52,655 nucleotides of DNA, taken from contig JAPMOS010000204.1 of assembly GCA_027972325.1 (NCBI GenBank), forward strand, positions 1 to 52,655. Reading direction: 5' to 3'. The notes beneath the pieces were generated by a model. The model ran no database searches and was not told where the DNA came from. It was given only the letters and a program-made list of their open reading frames with translations. Positions 1 through 10,372 of the stretch are shown in pieces (position 1 is the first letter of the stretch; each line of letters opens with the position of its first letter). The position numbers and the translations under genes were made by a program. The DNA is from Paratrimastix pyriformis (taxonomy: Eukaryota; Preaxostyla; Paratrimastigidae).

Positions 1-1791
1 CTCTCATGCAATTCTATCACTTCTAGTGCTGTTGTTCTATACTGGAACTCTAAAGACTACAATAACAGATGTAATCCACCTCGGAACTGACTCATCTGGA
101 TATGTTGTAACTGGTGCTTTTCACTCGCTGTAACGGCTAATTCAATAACAACTACTGGTGGCAACAATCATAAACAATCAATAGCTGTTGACAACATAAT
201 TCCTCTTAATACTTCTCTCAAAATAGGTAACTTCACGAGTAAATTCCACTGACACCACATTCGAAATGCTGATAACACTACCTTCACTATTAAGTCAAAG
301 GCAACATAAAATACAATAGTGATTACAATGCTAATGACACTTCTCCAAATCATACATTCACTATTGGCGCAACTGACATGCTTTCTATATATTCCAATAA
401 AGTTAAGACTGCATTTCCATTTGAATGTCCATTTATTGGCTCAAACACTGGCTCTCTCAAAATATCAATGTATCTTATATGGTACAAACTGGGGCATTTA
501 TCAAGCAAGCTCTGGTGCAAATGCTGACTTCTCTGGTACTGGTTCTGCATGCGCCGGCTTTGATATGAACAATGCAATTCGATTCCGTGTCTATGACAGT
601 TCTTCAACTGGAATAATCTTCGAAAACTCAAACAATGTATGCAACTTCTCTGCAAATGCTAACACTGGTACTTTCTGGACTCGTGGACTGCTGACGGCTG
701 GTGGAAATTTGGCAAGCCTAAAATCAGTTCACCTGCTTCTTCCGCAAATCTCGGGCTTAGAATTGGTTTCAATGGAACTGTTGATAACGCCTGGGGCGCT
801 TACATGTCTGCAACCACTTCATTTGACAATTCAACTGCATGCGTTGGAAATGATTTCTCTGGTCAAGCACTTCGACTTCGTGCATATAACAATGCTAACT
901 GCGGTATGATATTCGAAATAGTGACAATGTCATGAACCTCTCATGCAATGCAAACAGTGGTAATCTTTGGCTACGTGGCATGGCAACACTGAATGGTGGC
1001 TTAAAACTACCTAACAACACCTCGGATATCTATATAGTGATGCAAATGGTAATATCACCGCAACTACTGTAACTTCCACTTCTGCTCAGTCTCTCGCTGC
1101 TAGTGGCTCACTAATATCTCATCGAATAATAATCTTATTAACATTTCTGGTGATACTACAAGTTCATACTTTAATGCAAATAACGCTAACTTTGGAGTTG
1201 TTTTAATGTTGGAGGTATTAATGTGATTAACTTTGGTAAGACTCGTGTGACTTCACCTGTCATATTAGCTACTGCTCAATCAACTGGTGATTCTCTGCAA
1301 ATGTACATCGATACTACTGGAAAAATACATGTTCCTACATCCTCAATTCGATACAAGGAAAACGTAATGGATATGGCTGATACGTCATATTTATATAAGT
1401 TACGTCCGTCAATTTCAATTACAAGGCTGATGAGAAAAGGTCAAATGCTATGGTCTAATAGCTGAAGAATGTTGATGTATGTCCTGATTTAGTATATTAC
1501 AAGGATGGCGCTGTTGAAGGTATTCGACAAGATCGTTTGCCTTTCATGATGCTCAATGAGATGAAAAACTAAAGGCACATTGTGATTCACTCACTGATGA
1601 AAACATGTCATTAAAAGCTCAAATAGAAACACTTAAAACTGCTGGCGGAAATCAGACAGATGATTTCTGTTACGTTCGAAACTCAACCTTCTTCAATTGA
1701 TAATGGTAAAATGGCATTCTATCTCGCTGATGACTCAACACTGAAGGCTACATGGAAGATAAACAATGTACGACAAGCTACCAATATTTAA
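1..1791 (+). pseudogene. Polinton A fibre protein with S74 chaperone domain, broken
   Basis: This is the C-terminal part of the same fibre gene that is open in copy C at 17450-20203. It carries the paired fibre-shaft domains and the peptidase S74 intramolecular chaperone module (SIRYKEN motif near 1340-1370). S74 domains help trimeric fibres and tailspikes fold and then cleave themselves off. The gene is a fossil, broken in several places, and the left end lies outside the window. Its 3' end overlaps the convergent ssDNA-binding-like gene by 14 bp. Confidence 0.8.
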
Positions 1792-2458
1792 GCAAAGAGA
1801 CTTTGAATTGTCTGCTTTCTTCTTCCCTTCTTTCACTATAAGTAGCTGTTTGCATGAGGCTGAGATTCCATAATGCTGCTTATCATCAACCCATACTTTA
1901 AGTTGGACTATCATTTTAACTGTGCTCCCTGGATTGACGGCTTTCCGTAAATCCTCGTTTGTTGTATTGTTGTGTCCTGTTTACCTCACCATCTTCATCT
2001 TTTCGGAAGACACTCGGATACAGTGTATCTGCATATCCAACTGCTACTTTATAGTAGCTCGGAAACTTGTCATTATCACTCGTCTTGGCAAATGATTTGT
2101 ATTGAAATTCATCTGGTTTGCCTTCTTCGAAAGTACCATTCACAATGCTTTCCACATTGTTTTGACAGTACTTCTCGAGCTTGTCTATCATCTTCTTAAA
2201 GTCATCGCCTACATTCTCAACTGGTAACCTGATGGTTTTAGTGTTCTCGTAAAAGTTCACTCCATAAGGCCCTAAGTCGATTTGTGGCGTCTGAACTAAT
2301 AGGTTACTACCATTATGTTCAATGTGACACATCTTCATTGCCTTCTCTTGCTTCCTGGACGATTCAGATAAGGCTTCAATTGACAGCTTCTTAACTGTGA
2401 AATCGTTCGGAATGATCACAACTGGCATATCAGACTCAACAGATTGCTTGCTTGACAT
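1778..2458 (-). pseudogene. Polinton A DUF5871-like ssDNA-binding protein, broken copy
   Basis: This is the homologue of the open gene at 20190-20873, where the family features are described. It lies between the fibre gene (convergent, overlapping at the 3' ends) and the terminal repeat. A TAGATAAT box (ATTATCTA on the gene strand) at 2482-2489 lies 23 bases upstream of its start codon, the same spacing as in copy C. This copy is broken. Confidence 0.6.
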
Positions 2459-2481
2459 TAGTGGTTATTATATACTAACTA

Positions 2482-2489
2482 TAGATAAT
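2482..2489 (-). promoter_or_regulatory. TCTA promoter-like box upstream of ssDNA-binding-like gene (copy A)
   Basis: On the minus strand this reads ATTATCTA and lies 23 bases before the ATG at 2458. The same box occurs before other genes of the family (see 44163, 49624, 51254, 20897). It resembles the AT-flanked TCTA late promoter of CroV and mavirus. Function is inferred. Confidence 0.4.
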
Positions 2490-2568
2490 AATTTTTCTTA
2501 AAATACCTTTACTGATTCAGTGATTATAATGAGTGCGCATTCTGATGAGATATTCCTCATTATATCAT

Positions 2569-3360
2569 CAGTTGCTCATTGAATTATCATCTTAAAACAC
2601 TCAGAGCTCAAATGATGAAACGCTGTTTATTATCTCTTTGAAATAGAAGGTAAATCTGATTGATTTCTCTTTCAATTCATGTCAAAGCTGAGTAAATTTT
2701 CGCTTTAAAGGGCTCGGTGCTGAAATCAAATTTCATATTGTTTTATCATTTTGTCATACTTTTCCATTTTCTTAGAATCAATTATTTGAGCTGATTCAAT
2801 CAAAAAGAATGCATCATTTACTTAAGATTGATGCATTATTTAATGATCACTTTTGAAAAGCACTTTTGTCACAATTTTATTTTGAATGAAGAGATAAGCT
2901 GTTTCTGATTGAATTCTCTTTCGTTTGATGCTTAAGATGATTGAATTGTTTGATTTGACAAAAATGGCAAAATAATTTCTGGGACAAAAAATGGAAAAAA
3001 AATTGAAAATGCATGGAGAATTCGCTTTTTGCCTCTAATTTCGTTTGTAGCTCGAATGAATTGATGCTTAAATCATTCCAAGCTGATTAAAATAAAATGC
3101 TCGTTTTACTTAAAAAACATTGAGAAAAAAGATTTTGCTCTGAAGAAATCGAATTTTGCCTCAAATAACGTTTGTAGCTCGAGAAAATTAATGCTTAAAT
3201 CATTCAAAGCTGATAAAATAAAATGCTCCTTTTCGATAAAAAATAATGAGAAAAAAAGATTTTGTTCTGAAGAAATCGATTTTTGCCTCAAATAACAACG
3301 CAAGCGTGAAAAATTGTGTGTGAAAATCGATTGTCTCAGAACTCTCCTTTTATAACTACT
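2569..3360 (+). repeat. Polinton A terminal inverted repeat, fibre side (about 792 bp)
   Basis: The sequence from 2569 outward is shared with 16668-17449, 20984-21774 and, inverted, 43300-44090. It is AT-rich without a believable gene. It contains tandem copies of a 127 bp unit: GCCTC landmarks start at 3031, 3158 and 3285. The outermost bases, read inward, are AGTAGTTATAAAAGGAGAG, which include a TATA-box-like TATAAAAG. Between 2470 and 2569 homology with the integrase-side TIR is only partial (TATACTAACTATAGATAAT is kept). Confidence 0.9.
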
Positions 3361-4445
3361 ACGGACCCGGTAGTAATCAAGCCTAACCGGCAAATATCAT
3401 TTGGAAGTGTCGCACAGTTTGACATTAATAAATACAGCGGGCTACTCTCAGGTAATGACATACACCTACACATCAGACTCGGAGCTACCACAGCATCAGC
3501 CGGCACGGTGACTTACGTAGGTGGATACATGATGAAGCTCATCAAATCCCTTAAGTTTAAGCACCAAGGACGTGAAATATACAAGTTGGACAGTGCAGGT
3601 ATATATCAATATTACCAACGTGCTATTAATGAGCGCAAAGCACTGATGATGCAGAACGCACGTATTGGAGCAACCGGCACAGACATTGATCCATCGCAAC
3701 AACAGGAAGGACTGATTTACATACCAAATCCATTCATTGACTTTAACCCTCTACGGCTCGACATCTTACAAGCAAATCCCTATTTTGAAGTCGAAATAGC
3801 CCCTATATCAGAAATTGCATCATCTTCCACAGTTGGAGCTACATTAACCAACACTTTCCTCGATGTTGAACTCGTAGCTAACTACATGACAATGCATGAA
3901 GATGAGAAGAAGGCAATTCTACGGAGCAATATGGATGAAGCAGGAATGGTTACAGTACAGAATGAATTCGTTGATTCAACCAAGTATCTAATTTCACAAG
4001 GTGCCACATCAATAACATGTGACCTACCATTCGATGAAGTTGAGTATCTGTCAATGTATCTGTCTGATGACACGACAGGAGCACCATTCACCGGAACAGC
4101 CTATATCTCGGAATATCACCTTTCAATGACAACAAGAACTATCCAGATACAGCCATTAGTGCTAAATCGCAAGAATTCCAACAGATGATGTATTTCCGGA
4201 AGGCATTTGACAAGAACATCTACACTCTCCGCTTTTCAGGACTACCAAGCAAGGATGATGATATTGAATCATACGGCAATGTATATGGTACCATTGTGCT
4301 AAAAGAGTACTCTAACCCTAAATTAGTCGTGACTTTCACAGCAGGATTGCCTCACAACTGTACTTTGAATGTATTAGCATACGGACGAGCATGGTATCGA
4401 TATAACACAAAACAAGGCACTTTGACTGTAGAACACAAGAACTAA
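3361..4445 (+). pseudogene. Polinton B major capsid protein candidate, partial
   Basis: A beta-rich protein with NxxxSGLLSGND near its left end and, toward the C terminus, a segment FSGLPSKDDD followed by GTIVLKEYSNPKL and LNVLAYGRAWYRY. This ending fits the second jelly-roll of the double-jelly-roll major capsid proteins of Polintons, which close with a beta hairpin and an N-x-L-xxx-G-like turn. Size and position in the element also fit. The N-terminal part is missing because copy A sits in the gene at 3360. It is a fossil. A minor (penton) capsid protein is the main alternative. Confidence 0.55.
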
Positions 4446-5117
4446 GTGATCCAAGGCGTTAGAATCATTTAGTTATGTAAGAAAACATGTAGGCATTCAT
4501 AAAAAGTCATACCTTATGTTTTCCAGAGGTTGACATAGATATCACTTTTGACATGCACCAAAGTACTGTGACAGTACCACATACATGAAAAGTCACTGAT
4601 TTCTATGTTTAAACTAAGTCCGGCACTGGAAATTCAGTGTCAGAACAACGATTTGGATAAAAGGAAGAAGTTCAGTTTGTATTGAAAATCGAACGCGTCA
4701 AAACTTGTGCAGCCCCGTGCACGTTAAGTAACTGTCAGATTTCTTAGCAAATGTCGAGCTATCTTATTCATATGGTGCTGTTTCGAAAAAGCCGTGGCTG
4801 TGAACGTCGATCTACGCTCTGTCACGAGTTACCGTTTTGTAAAGGCAAAAATGGTGAAAATTTCTAAGTCAACCTCACGATTCAGTAAAGTTGGTTGCAT
4901 CACAATTAAGTGAAAACCAGGCAAATATCAACATTGGAGCCCTCAACTACGCACAAAACCTATCAGAATATAGTGTCAGATTGAGTATGTCACCATTCTG
5001 TCAACATGCGATCTTCATGTCAAATTTTTTGTGACAGATGAAACTTTTATGCATGATTTGTATGAAACGCATCATGTTCCTCTCAATAAACCTTGATTCA
5101 ACTCAGAAACACTCATT
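4446..5117. other. Polinton B intergenic stretch, no gene seen
   Basis: AT-rich sequence with no open frame I can support. It holds two single hairpins (GTACTGT/ACAGTAC near 4563-4577 and GTGCA/TGCAC near 4707-4722). It may contain the decayed remains of a minor capsid gene, since that gene is otherwise missing from this element. Confidence 0.4.
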
Positions 5118-5417
5118 TTGAACCAGTGGATGAACAAAAATCCAAATTACCTAACTCTTATAGGCACTCATCTTGTCACCAATTCAGTCACCAGGAGTAT
5201 GTATTTTATAGTAATCCGGGGTTTATACACTGATCAAATCATTAACAATGTGACGAGTGAAGCCGCCATACCAGTTTTCGTTGGAACAGATAACAAAGGA
5301 CTCGAATTGTCACCAACATCGACTCTGACGAGGACATATGACTATTCGATTTTAGATGAAACAGGACAGTCAACAACTGATGTAGTGACTGTAAACATGT
5401 TATTTAGAGTGGATTAA
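5118..5417 (+). CDS. Polinton B short beta-rich protein (penton candidate, C-terminal part)
   Basis: About 99 residues ending in TDVVTVNMLFRVD, with alternating hydrophobic residues (YFIVIRGLY, IPVFVG) that predict strands. It sits next to the capsid gene, so a minor capsid/penton jelly-roll piece is a reasonable guess, but no diagnostic motif is visible. The apparent start may not be the true one. Nothing else in the window matches it. Confidence 0.35.
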   Translation: MNQWMNKNPNYLTLIGTHLVTNSVTRSMYFIVIRGLYTDQIINNVTSEAAIPVFVGTDNKGLELSPTSTLTRTYDYSILDETGQSTTDVVTVNMLFRVD

Positions 5418-5460
5418 GCTGTGGTATTCATCACAAGTTTTATTCCATTTCCTAAGTGAC

Positions 5461-5505
5461 GATGGAACTTTGTTCCATCACCCGGGTGACAGACGATTGT
5501 CTGTC
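5461..5505 (+). repeat. Double-hairpin element 1
   Basis: First stem GATGGAAC / GTTCCATC with loop TTT (5461-5479), palindromic spacer ACCCGGGT (5480-5487), second stem GACAGAC / GTCTGTC with loop GATT (5488-5505). It has the same layout as five other elements in the window and shares CCATCACCCG with element 3. It is intergenic. Confidence 0.7.
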
Positions 5506-5623
5506 ATCTCTTTTGTGAAGAAATCACCAAATTCTGTTTTGATGATTCTGTATCGTAACATGTGTTCTGTTTGATGGACACGTTTGATTGGCAAGACTAT
5601 GTTTTTCAACCATCTACGGCAAG

Positions 5624-5667
5624 GAATGGTTTCACCATTCGTTCGAATGCGCACAGATGTGCGCGTT
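5624..5667 (+). repeat. Double-hairpin element 2
   Basis: First stem GAATGGT / ACCATTC with loop TTC (5624-5640), spacer GTTCGAAT (5641-5648), second stem GCGCACA / TGTGCGC with loop GA (5649-5664), weakly extendable to 5667. Element 6 in copy D has the same first stem and core at a non-homologous place, with matched substitutions in the second stem. Confidence 0.75.
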
Positions 5668-6172
5668 GCATTGTGACGTATTATATTTTGTCTTATCGAA
5701 CATAACAGAGATGATTTCTGCTGCCATTGAATGTAGCTAATAAAATAGTCGACTAAACTTTTCTTTATCGACTGCTACCTCAGTGATTTCACCTGCGCGG
5801 AACCCTATTACGTCACCCAGATTGAAACGGTGCTTAAGTATCAACTTATTATTAACTTTTCCCCTTCAATCGTTTTCCAGTGATCTCTGTGATGATAATC
5901 CAAAATCCCTCACCTTTCCTCACAATTTTCACGATTGAACCAACTGTTATAACAGCTCCGGCATTGATACGAATATTGTTTTCATCCATTGTGATCCAGT
6001 ATATTTAGTCGATAAATTTTTCTCCATCAATTGTATTAGTAACCAATGTCAGAAAAATGCCTGCAAATCCGTATTCAGACACCGTTCGCAAAACAAAGAA
6101 GAGGCAACCAAAGGAACGAGGAAAAGTCATAAAGGAGCACGTCATTCTCAAGGTGAATCATTTGAGGCGACC

Positions 6173-6865
6173 ATGGGTAAGGTGCTCGATATGATTGACA
6201 AAAGAAATGGAAAGATACCTGAGAAAGAGTTCACCAGCATGCAAAAGACCTTCATGACTCAGCCGGAAATCAAAGCCGGAGTTGATTTTGAACTTGGCAA
6301 CTTTAGGTTCTACCGTAAGGATGACAGTTGTTGGGCAATATTCTTAGGCGACATTGAAGGTGGAAAACGAGTAAAACACGTGTACTCGAAAGATAAAGAT
6401 GAATCAAATACCATATATGGATTGGTTCGTAAGGATGTCGATGTATTCGAGAAGGTACCAATAGATAGAGCAGATTTCGATATGGCAAAGAAGATATATG
6501 ATGAACGTCTGACAATTACGCAACCATTTTATGCAGTTCAGCAGACAGACAATGATGCAATCACTTACACCGCATTAGTCACAAAATACAAGCAGTATCA
6601 GAAAGAACTTCCAGAGTTCGTGGCAAAATATGGACACACGAGCCCTATAGTTGAGGGATTGCGTAAATCAATGCAGGATTTGGCTGTACAGATCGACTTG
6701 AAGAACAAAGAGATTAAACCAGATAGCAATATTTATAAGTTCTTCATGTCTAACCAACGGAACATATTTGCACCACAACAGGACACGTCTCAGATGGGCG
6801 CATTACAAGGTCTCCTTGAAGCAATAAAAGTCAAAACTGACAAAATTGCAACAGGAGGCACCTAA
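6173..6865 (+). CDS. Polinton B 230-aa protein of unknown function
   Basis: An open frame of 230 residues, largely hydrophilic and helical toward the C terminus (QMGALQGLLEAIKVKTDKIA). I do not recognise a family. No signal peptide or membrane segment is visible. It lies between the capsid-like gene and the 434-aa gene transcribed toward it; the two 3' ends overlap. By position it may be a virion or assembly protein, but this is only context. ATG context is unremarkable. Confidence 0.5.
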   Translation: MGKVLDMIDKRNGKIPEKEFTSMQKTFMTQPEIKAGVDFELGNFRFYRKDDSCWAIFLGDIEGGKRVKHVYSKDKDESNTIYGLVRKDVDVFEKVPIDRADFDMAKKIYDERLTITQPFYAVQQTDNDAITYTALVTKYKQYQKELPEFVAKYGHTSPIVEGLRKSMQDLAVQIDLKNKEIKPDSNIYKFFMSNQRNIFAPQQDTSQMGALQGLLEAIKVKTDKIATGGT

Positions 6866-8107
6866 ATTCATAGAATTCTCGTAAGCGCAAAAACGCCGGC
6901 ACCAAATATGAGATAGGAATATAATTTGTTGTTTCTTTTCATCAGGATGAATTGGAGTTAATGGTTCATCAGGTTCTTTTGGCTCTTCAGGTTGCCTTGG
7001 AGGTGGTGTTACAGGAGATGATGGGAGATTCCCATCACCCGAGCCGGCATCAGCCGGCTTCGTAATTGGTTCAACAGGACTCGGTTTTTCATCTTTTTCC
7101 TTCTTTGCATTTACAACACATTCATTAAGTTGTTGTATTTGGACATTTGTTAATGTACCTACATTCTTCCAGTCAATTACATTACGGCAATCAACACAAA
7201 CTAAGTCGCCCCATTGTGGCTTTGATGGCATCTCAGGCTTATTTACATTAATCTGTGCTATTCGTTGTGATAAGTACTCAGGCTTATAATAAAAGGTCAT
7301 CATGAATTCACCCGTTTTGTTCTGACGGTTTAACTCACTCCATTCACATGATTGGACATTAAGATTTGATAAATCGAGCCCGTTCTGCTTTATAGTTGAT
7401 GCAATGTATTTGTCCTTATCAGTCATCAGGCTGAAGGCAATTGAATCAATATTCCATAAGCCCGTGATTGTAGCATGAATGTATTGAATCGAATCATTCA
7501 TAAAATACCATTTATCATATTCATCCTTCCATTTATCAAACTTAGCATAATAGTCATCCATCTGTTTTAGGTAGGATTCATTCATTTTGATAATGTTTTG
7601 AACCCCTTTTTCACATTCAGATAACTCTTTAGGGGCTGAATCTTCAATGTCTTTCAGACAGTCCCAATTCTTAGCACATGACTCAATCTTCGAACAGTTT
7701 ACACACTTTTGGAACTGCGCCTCAGTAGTCGATTTAGCTATTGCCGGAAAAAACTCTGTGTATGAATCAAAGTCAAAGTTGTTGGAATGCGCAAAAGTTA
7801 ATGCCTGTGGCACCGTGAACTCGCTGTAAAAGGCTCTCGTTTTACTCCCTCCACGTAATGGCATTTCAACGCGTAACTTAGCATATAATGCCTTTAACTC
7901 ACGCTTTCTATCTTCACCATCTACCTTCATCAAATTGTCATATCGACGTTTTGAGATAAAGTCCATTTTCAACGTCAACCTGATGTAACTAACATTGTTC
8001 TGTTGAAAAGCATTGATGAACTTACTTTCTGTGCAAAGCGCAGAGTTCTCTGCGCATTCGAATGAAGGGCTACGCTCTTCATTTCCCAATGAATTCCACT
8101 GAATCAT
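6803..8107 (-). CDS. Polinton B 434-aa cysteine-containing, proline-tailed protein, unknown
   Basis: Reads from an ATG at 8107. It has a Cys-rich segment near residues 135-155 (CVNCSKIESC, then NWDC), a second Cys pair CVDC near residue 300, a helical middle, and a Pro/Glu-rich stretch near residues 355-405. The last 30 residues run across the end of the convergent neighbour and may not belong. Two double-hairpin elements lie inside the frame, one just after the start (8038-8083) and one in the Pro-rich part (7020-7060). It diverges from the L1/F9-like gene. A virion membrane or entry role is a guess from paired cysteines and neighbours. Confidence 0.5.
   Translation of the reverse strand: MIQWNSLGNEERSPSFECAENSALCTESKFINAFQQNNVSYIRLTLKMDFISKRRYDNLMKVDGEDRKRELKALYAKLRVEMPLRGGSKTRAFYSEFTVPQALTFAHSNNFDFDSYTEFFPAIAKSTTEAQFQKCVNCSKIESCAKNWDCLKDIEDSAPKELSECEKGVQNIIKMNESYLKQMDDYYAKFDKWKDEYDKWYFMNDSIQYIHATITGLWNIDSIAFSLMTDKDKYIASTIKQNGLDLSNLNVQSCEWSELNRQNKTGEFMMTFYYKPEYLSQRIAQINVNKPEMPSKPQWGDLVCVDCRNVIDWKNVGTLTNVQIQQLNECVVNAKKEKDEKPSPVEPITKPADAGSGDGNLPSSPVTPPPRQPEEPKEPDEPLTPIHPDEKKQQIIFLSHIWCRRFCAYENSMNLGASCCNFVSFDFYCFKETL
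7020..7060 (+). repeat. Double-hairpin element 3 (inside a coding frame)
   Basis: First stem GATGGGA / TCCCATC with loop GAT (7020-7036), spacer ACCCG, second stem AGCCGGC / GCCGGCT with loop ATCA (7042-7059). It lies in the Pro-rich tail of the 434-aa frame and keeps it open. The GC-rich second stem stands out from the AT-rich surroundings. Confidence 0.65.
8038..8083 (-). repeat. Double-hairpin element 4 (inverted, near two start codons)
   Basis: On the plus strand: stem GCGCAGAG / CTCTGCGC with loop TT (8038-8055), spacer ATTCGAAT (8056-8063), then stem AATGAAGGGC / GCTCTTCATT with loop TAC (8061-8083, one G-T pair). Read on the minus strand it has the order of elements 2 and 6. It falls within the first 25 codons of the 434-aa frame, between two divergent genes. 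Confidence 0.65.
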
Positions 8108-8154
8108 TCTTAATGCTATACAAGGTGAAATTTTCGATGAGTACTGTATACAAC

Positions 8155-8742
8155 ATGGGTGGAAACATTAGTTATAATTCGATTAGGCAAGACCTGTTGA
8201 ACTATCTGTCTGTCAATGAAACCAACATCATAATGCAACAAGTCAATGTGGTTCTTAATGCAAAGAATGAAATCATCTTTCGTAACATAGCTCACATCAA
8301 AAACGTGAAGATTTCTTTTGCCAATGACATAAAGAACCAAATCATAGCCAAAACGATATTGGAATCAACATCTGCCACATCTGCATTCAACGACATCCTG
8401 AACAAGATATCAGAAAAGCAAAACCAAGGTGGTATCTTTACCGCTAACTTTAACGTGCTCGACATGATTAAGAAGCTAAAGAACGTGGTTGATGTCAATC
8501 GTGTCAACCAACAGATGCAAAACATACGAAACTCATTCGACGTCGTCAATTCCTTCCAAGTTATTAATGATGCTTTTGTTCCTTCATCAAGCCTCGAAGA
8601 TGTGGACTTAACTGCTACCAATCAACTCTACAATAAGCAAGTTTATGATTCATTAGCTGAAATATATTCTGAAGTGGATCAACACACAAAGATGAGGAAG
8701 AACACGACATTGGACAGACTGCTGATAACACTACTGCTTTGA
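8155..8742 (+). CDS. Polinton B N-myristoylated L1/F9-like virion membrane protein candidate
   Basis: From the ATG at 8155 the protein begins MGGNIS, a classical N-myristoylation signal, followed by SYNSIRQDLLNYL and a stretch of about 150 residues rich in Asn, Ile and Gln. This beginning and the helical Asn/Ile-rich body resemble the poxvirus L1/F9 entry-complex proteins and ASFV E248R, which start MG(G/A), are myristoylated, and end in one membrane anchor. A hydrophobic stretch lies downstream near 8730-8785. The poxviral cysteines are not evident, so the match rests on the N terminus and composition. It is head-to-head with the 434-aa gene. The copy appears broken near its end. Confidence 0.4.
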   Translation: MGGNISYNSIRQDLLNYLSVNETNIIMQQVNVVLNAKNEIIFRNIAHIKNVKISFANDIKNQIIAKTILESTSATSAFNDILNKISEKQNQGGIFTANFNVLDMIKKLKNVVDVNRVNQQMQNIRNSFDVVNSFQVINDAFVPSSSLEDVDLTATNQLYNKQVYDSLAEIYSEVDQHTKMRKNTTLDRLLITLLL

Positions 8743-8924
8743 TTGCTATTGCTGCTGTCTTAGTGGTTGGTGGTTTATCTATATGAACAAACAAAACAAT
8801 TGAAGAATTTATGTATGTATCATATTAAGATGGATACCCTGAAGCAAAAGCTTGCAAGAAAGAACAATAATGATATATCCAGCCAAAAACAACATGCAAC
8901 AACAGTTGAATGTGAATGAAAATC
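8743..8924. other. Short intergenic stretch, no further gene
   Basis: About 180 bases containing a hydrophobic-coding stretch that may belong with the upstream membrane protein, then AT-rich sequence. No independent gene is seen. Confidence 0.3.
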
Positions 8925-9726
8925 AACTAAATGAATCTTCGAACTACATCAGAAGAAAGTGATTCTGACGCCTTCTGACTATTGCTCCGAGATGGAAGCA
9001 GAGGTGAAGAGGAGAGACAGAAGACAACTGTGTTCATTAAGAAAGAATGGTATGAGTTATCTGATGTGAAACCATCATTTGAGCGTTACATGAAATGGAT
9101 TTACCCTCTTCTGAACAATTCCGGGCGCGACTTACAGTTCGATGACGATGTGGATTCCATGGCTGAACTCGGTGGATTCATTGAGGAGTGTTTAAATACA
9201 AACTCGATAAGCTGCTCGTTGAATCTGTCGTGTGTGATGTATCACAAAATAGTGGACTCGTCGATGAGATACAAAAGATGAAACGTTACATCAACAAGTA
9301 TGAATCATCTGTCAATTCATGCTGGGGTATCCTAAAGAAAAGGTGACTGAACGAATGCAAAATTTCGAAAATGAATGGCTCGGCTTTATCAAAATGTGGA
9401 GCGTCGTATATCAAAATGATAAGTATAATGGCATCACCTACGATTTAATACTACAAGCAATCAAAGCAAACAACATTATCGACATCTGTGTGATGAATGT
9501 GAAATACAACAACATTATCTATAAGTTCATCAGATACTTCGAGCTGTATGTCGTAAAGAATGATAAGACTGTCGTGTCAACCAATAAGTATGAACTCAGT
9601 TTAATGCTTCCTGATGCATCTGAAACTGTATCTAACATCGCTACATCTATTTCCGCATCATCACTAATACAAAAGTCCTCGATAAAAGCACATTGCTTCG
9701 TCAAGTGTCAAATCTTATGTCGATGA
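8925..9726 (+). pseudogene. Polinton B 270-aa protein of unknown function, broken
   Basis: The counterpart in copy D (minus strand, 51805-52655) is open and shows a mainly helical protein with aromatic-rich segments such as FENEWLGFIKMW and YKFIRYFELYVV. I do not recognise the family, and no catalytic motif is visible. It ends just before the convergent VLTF3-like gene, a spacing kept in both copies. This copy is broken. Confidence 0.5.
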
Positions 9727-9728
9727 AA

Positions 9729-10254
9729 TCACTTACTGCTTAAGCTCGAGCCTAATTTAAGCTCATTCCACTTCTTCTCATACTTCTTTATGAACTCTCG
9801 ATTGACACAAATTCTTTTGTATAACTTCTTATCTTCAATACCATTAGCCTGTAATAATTTGTATATGATGAACTTGTAATTCATTCTATACTTACTGATG
9901 GCTAACCTGTCTTTTATCTTTGCAAACTGTCTCTTCATGCTTTCTCTGACTGACGGCGCTATTTGATAATGTACCATCTTGCTAAACACCTGGTTGAAAT
10001 AATTCGATGGTTTATATGGCACATAATGTGACTTATTACGTGCTGCTCGCTCTTCCTGAAAATTACATACAAATGGTGTCTCTAATACACATCCACAGTT
10101 CTGACAGACATTCAAACCTTCTGGTGTCGTAACTGCATCTGGTTTATCACAACACTTCCATTCTGGTTCTTTGGTTCCTTCTCAACTTCCTGTCTGTATA
10201 AGTCTAATGACAATTGCATCAGACGTTTTCTCTCTGCTCATCCATTTCCTTCAT
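9729..10254 (-). pseudogene. Polinton B VLTF3-like late transcription factor
   Basis: Homologue of the whole gene at 51276-51791, where the motif is described: a CxxCGC zinc-ribbon half, then YKPSNYFNQVF, a helical tail and KKYEKKW. A TAGATTAT box (ATAATCTA on the gene strand) lies at 10269-10276, about 14 bases upstream of the start. It is followed upstream by the GIY-YIG gene in the same orientation. The copy is close to intact in its main part but carries at least one break. Confidence 0.55.
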
Positions 10255-10268
10255 GATTAATATAACAA

Positions 10269-10276
10269 TAGATTAT
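10269..10276 (-). promoter_or_regulatory. TCTA promoter-like box before VLTF3-like gene (copy B)
   Basis: ATAATCTA on the minus strand, 14 bases before the ATG at 10254, matching the box in copy D at 51254-51261. Confidence 0.4.
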
Positions 10277-10372
10277 ATTAATTCAATTCAAAACAAAACT
10301 CAAAACAACTTAGAAATCAATGAGGTACTCATAAAGTGCATCCTTATCTTCCTTCTGTATCTTCTTATGGTT

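Larger units (their letters stand above)
1..3360 (+). mobile_element. Polinton/Maverick copy A (right part only)
   Basis: This is the right-hand part of a Polinton fossil cut by the window edge. It holds a fibre gene, a convergent ssDNA-binding-like gene and a terminal inverted repeat whose outer end is at 3360. The end reads ...ATAACTACT, so the element begins AG and ends CT as Polintons do. It is nearly identical to copy C at 18370-21774, which implies a recent common source. The copy is broken, with roughly ten breaks. It abuts the middle of the capsid gene of copy B, so it probably inserted there. The six bases after the end (ACGGAC) are the candidate target duplication, but the partner lies outside the window. 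Copies differ mainly by small length differences in homopolymer runs, so some apparent decay may be sequence quality. Confidence 0.85.
5418..6172. other. Intergenic stretch with two double-hairpin elements
   Basis: AT-rich gap between the short beta-rich protein and the 230-aa protein. It holds the double-hairpin elements at 5461-5505 and 5624-5667, a perfect 12 bp palindrome CTGTTATAACAG near 5948, and a short basic frame from about 6058 rich in Lys and Arg. No complete gene is supported. Confidence 0.45.

Noticed and set aside
3106-3393. Short frames inside the TIRs (also near 17205, 21520, 43204)
   Set aside because: They come from the 127 bp AT-rich repeat and are not kept between the four TIR copies.
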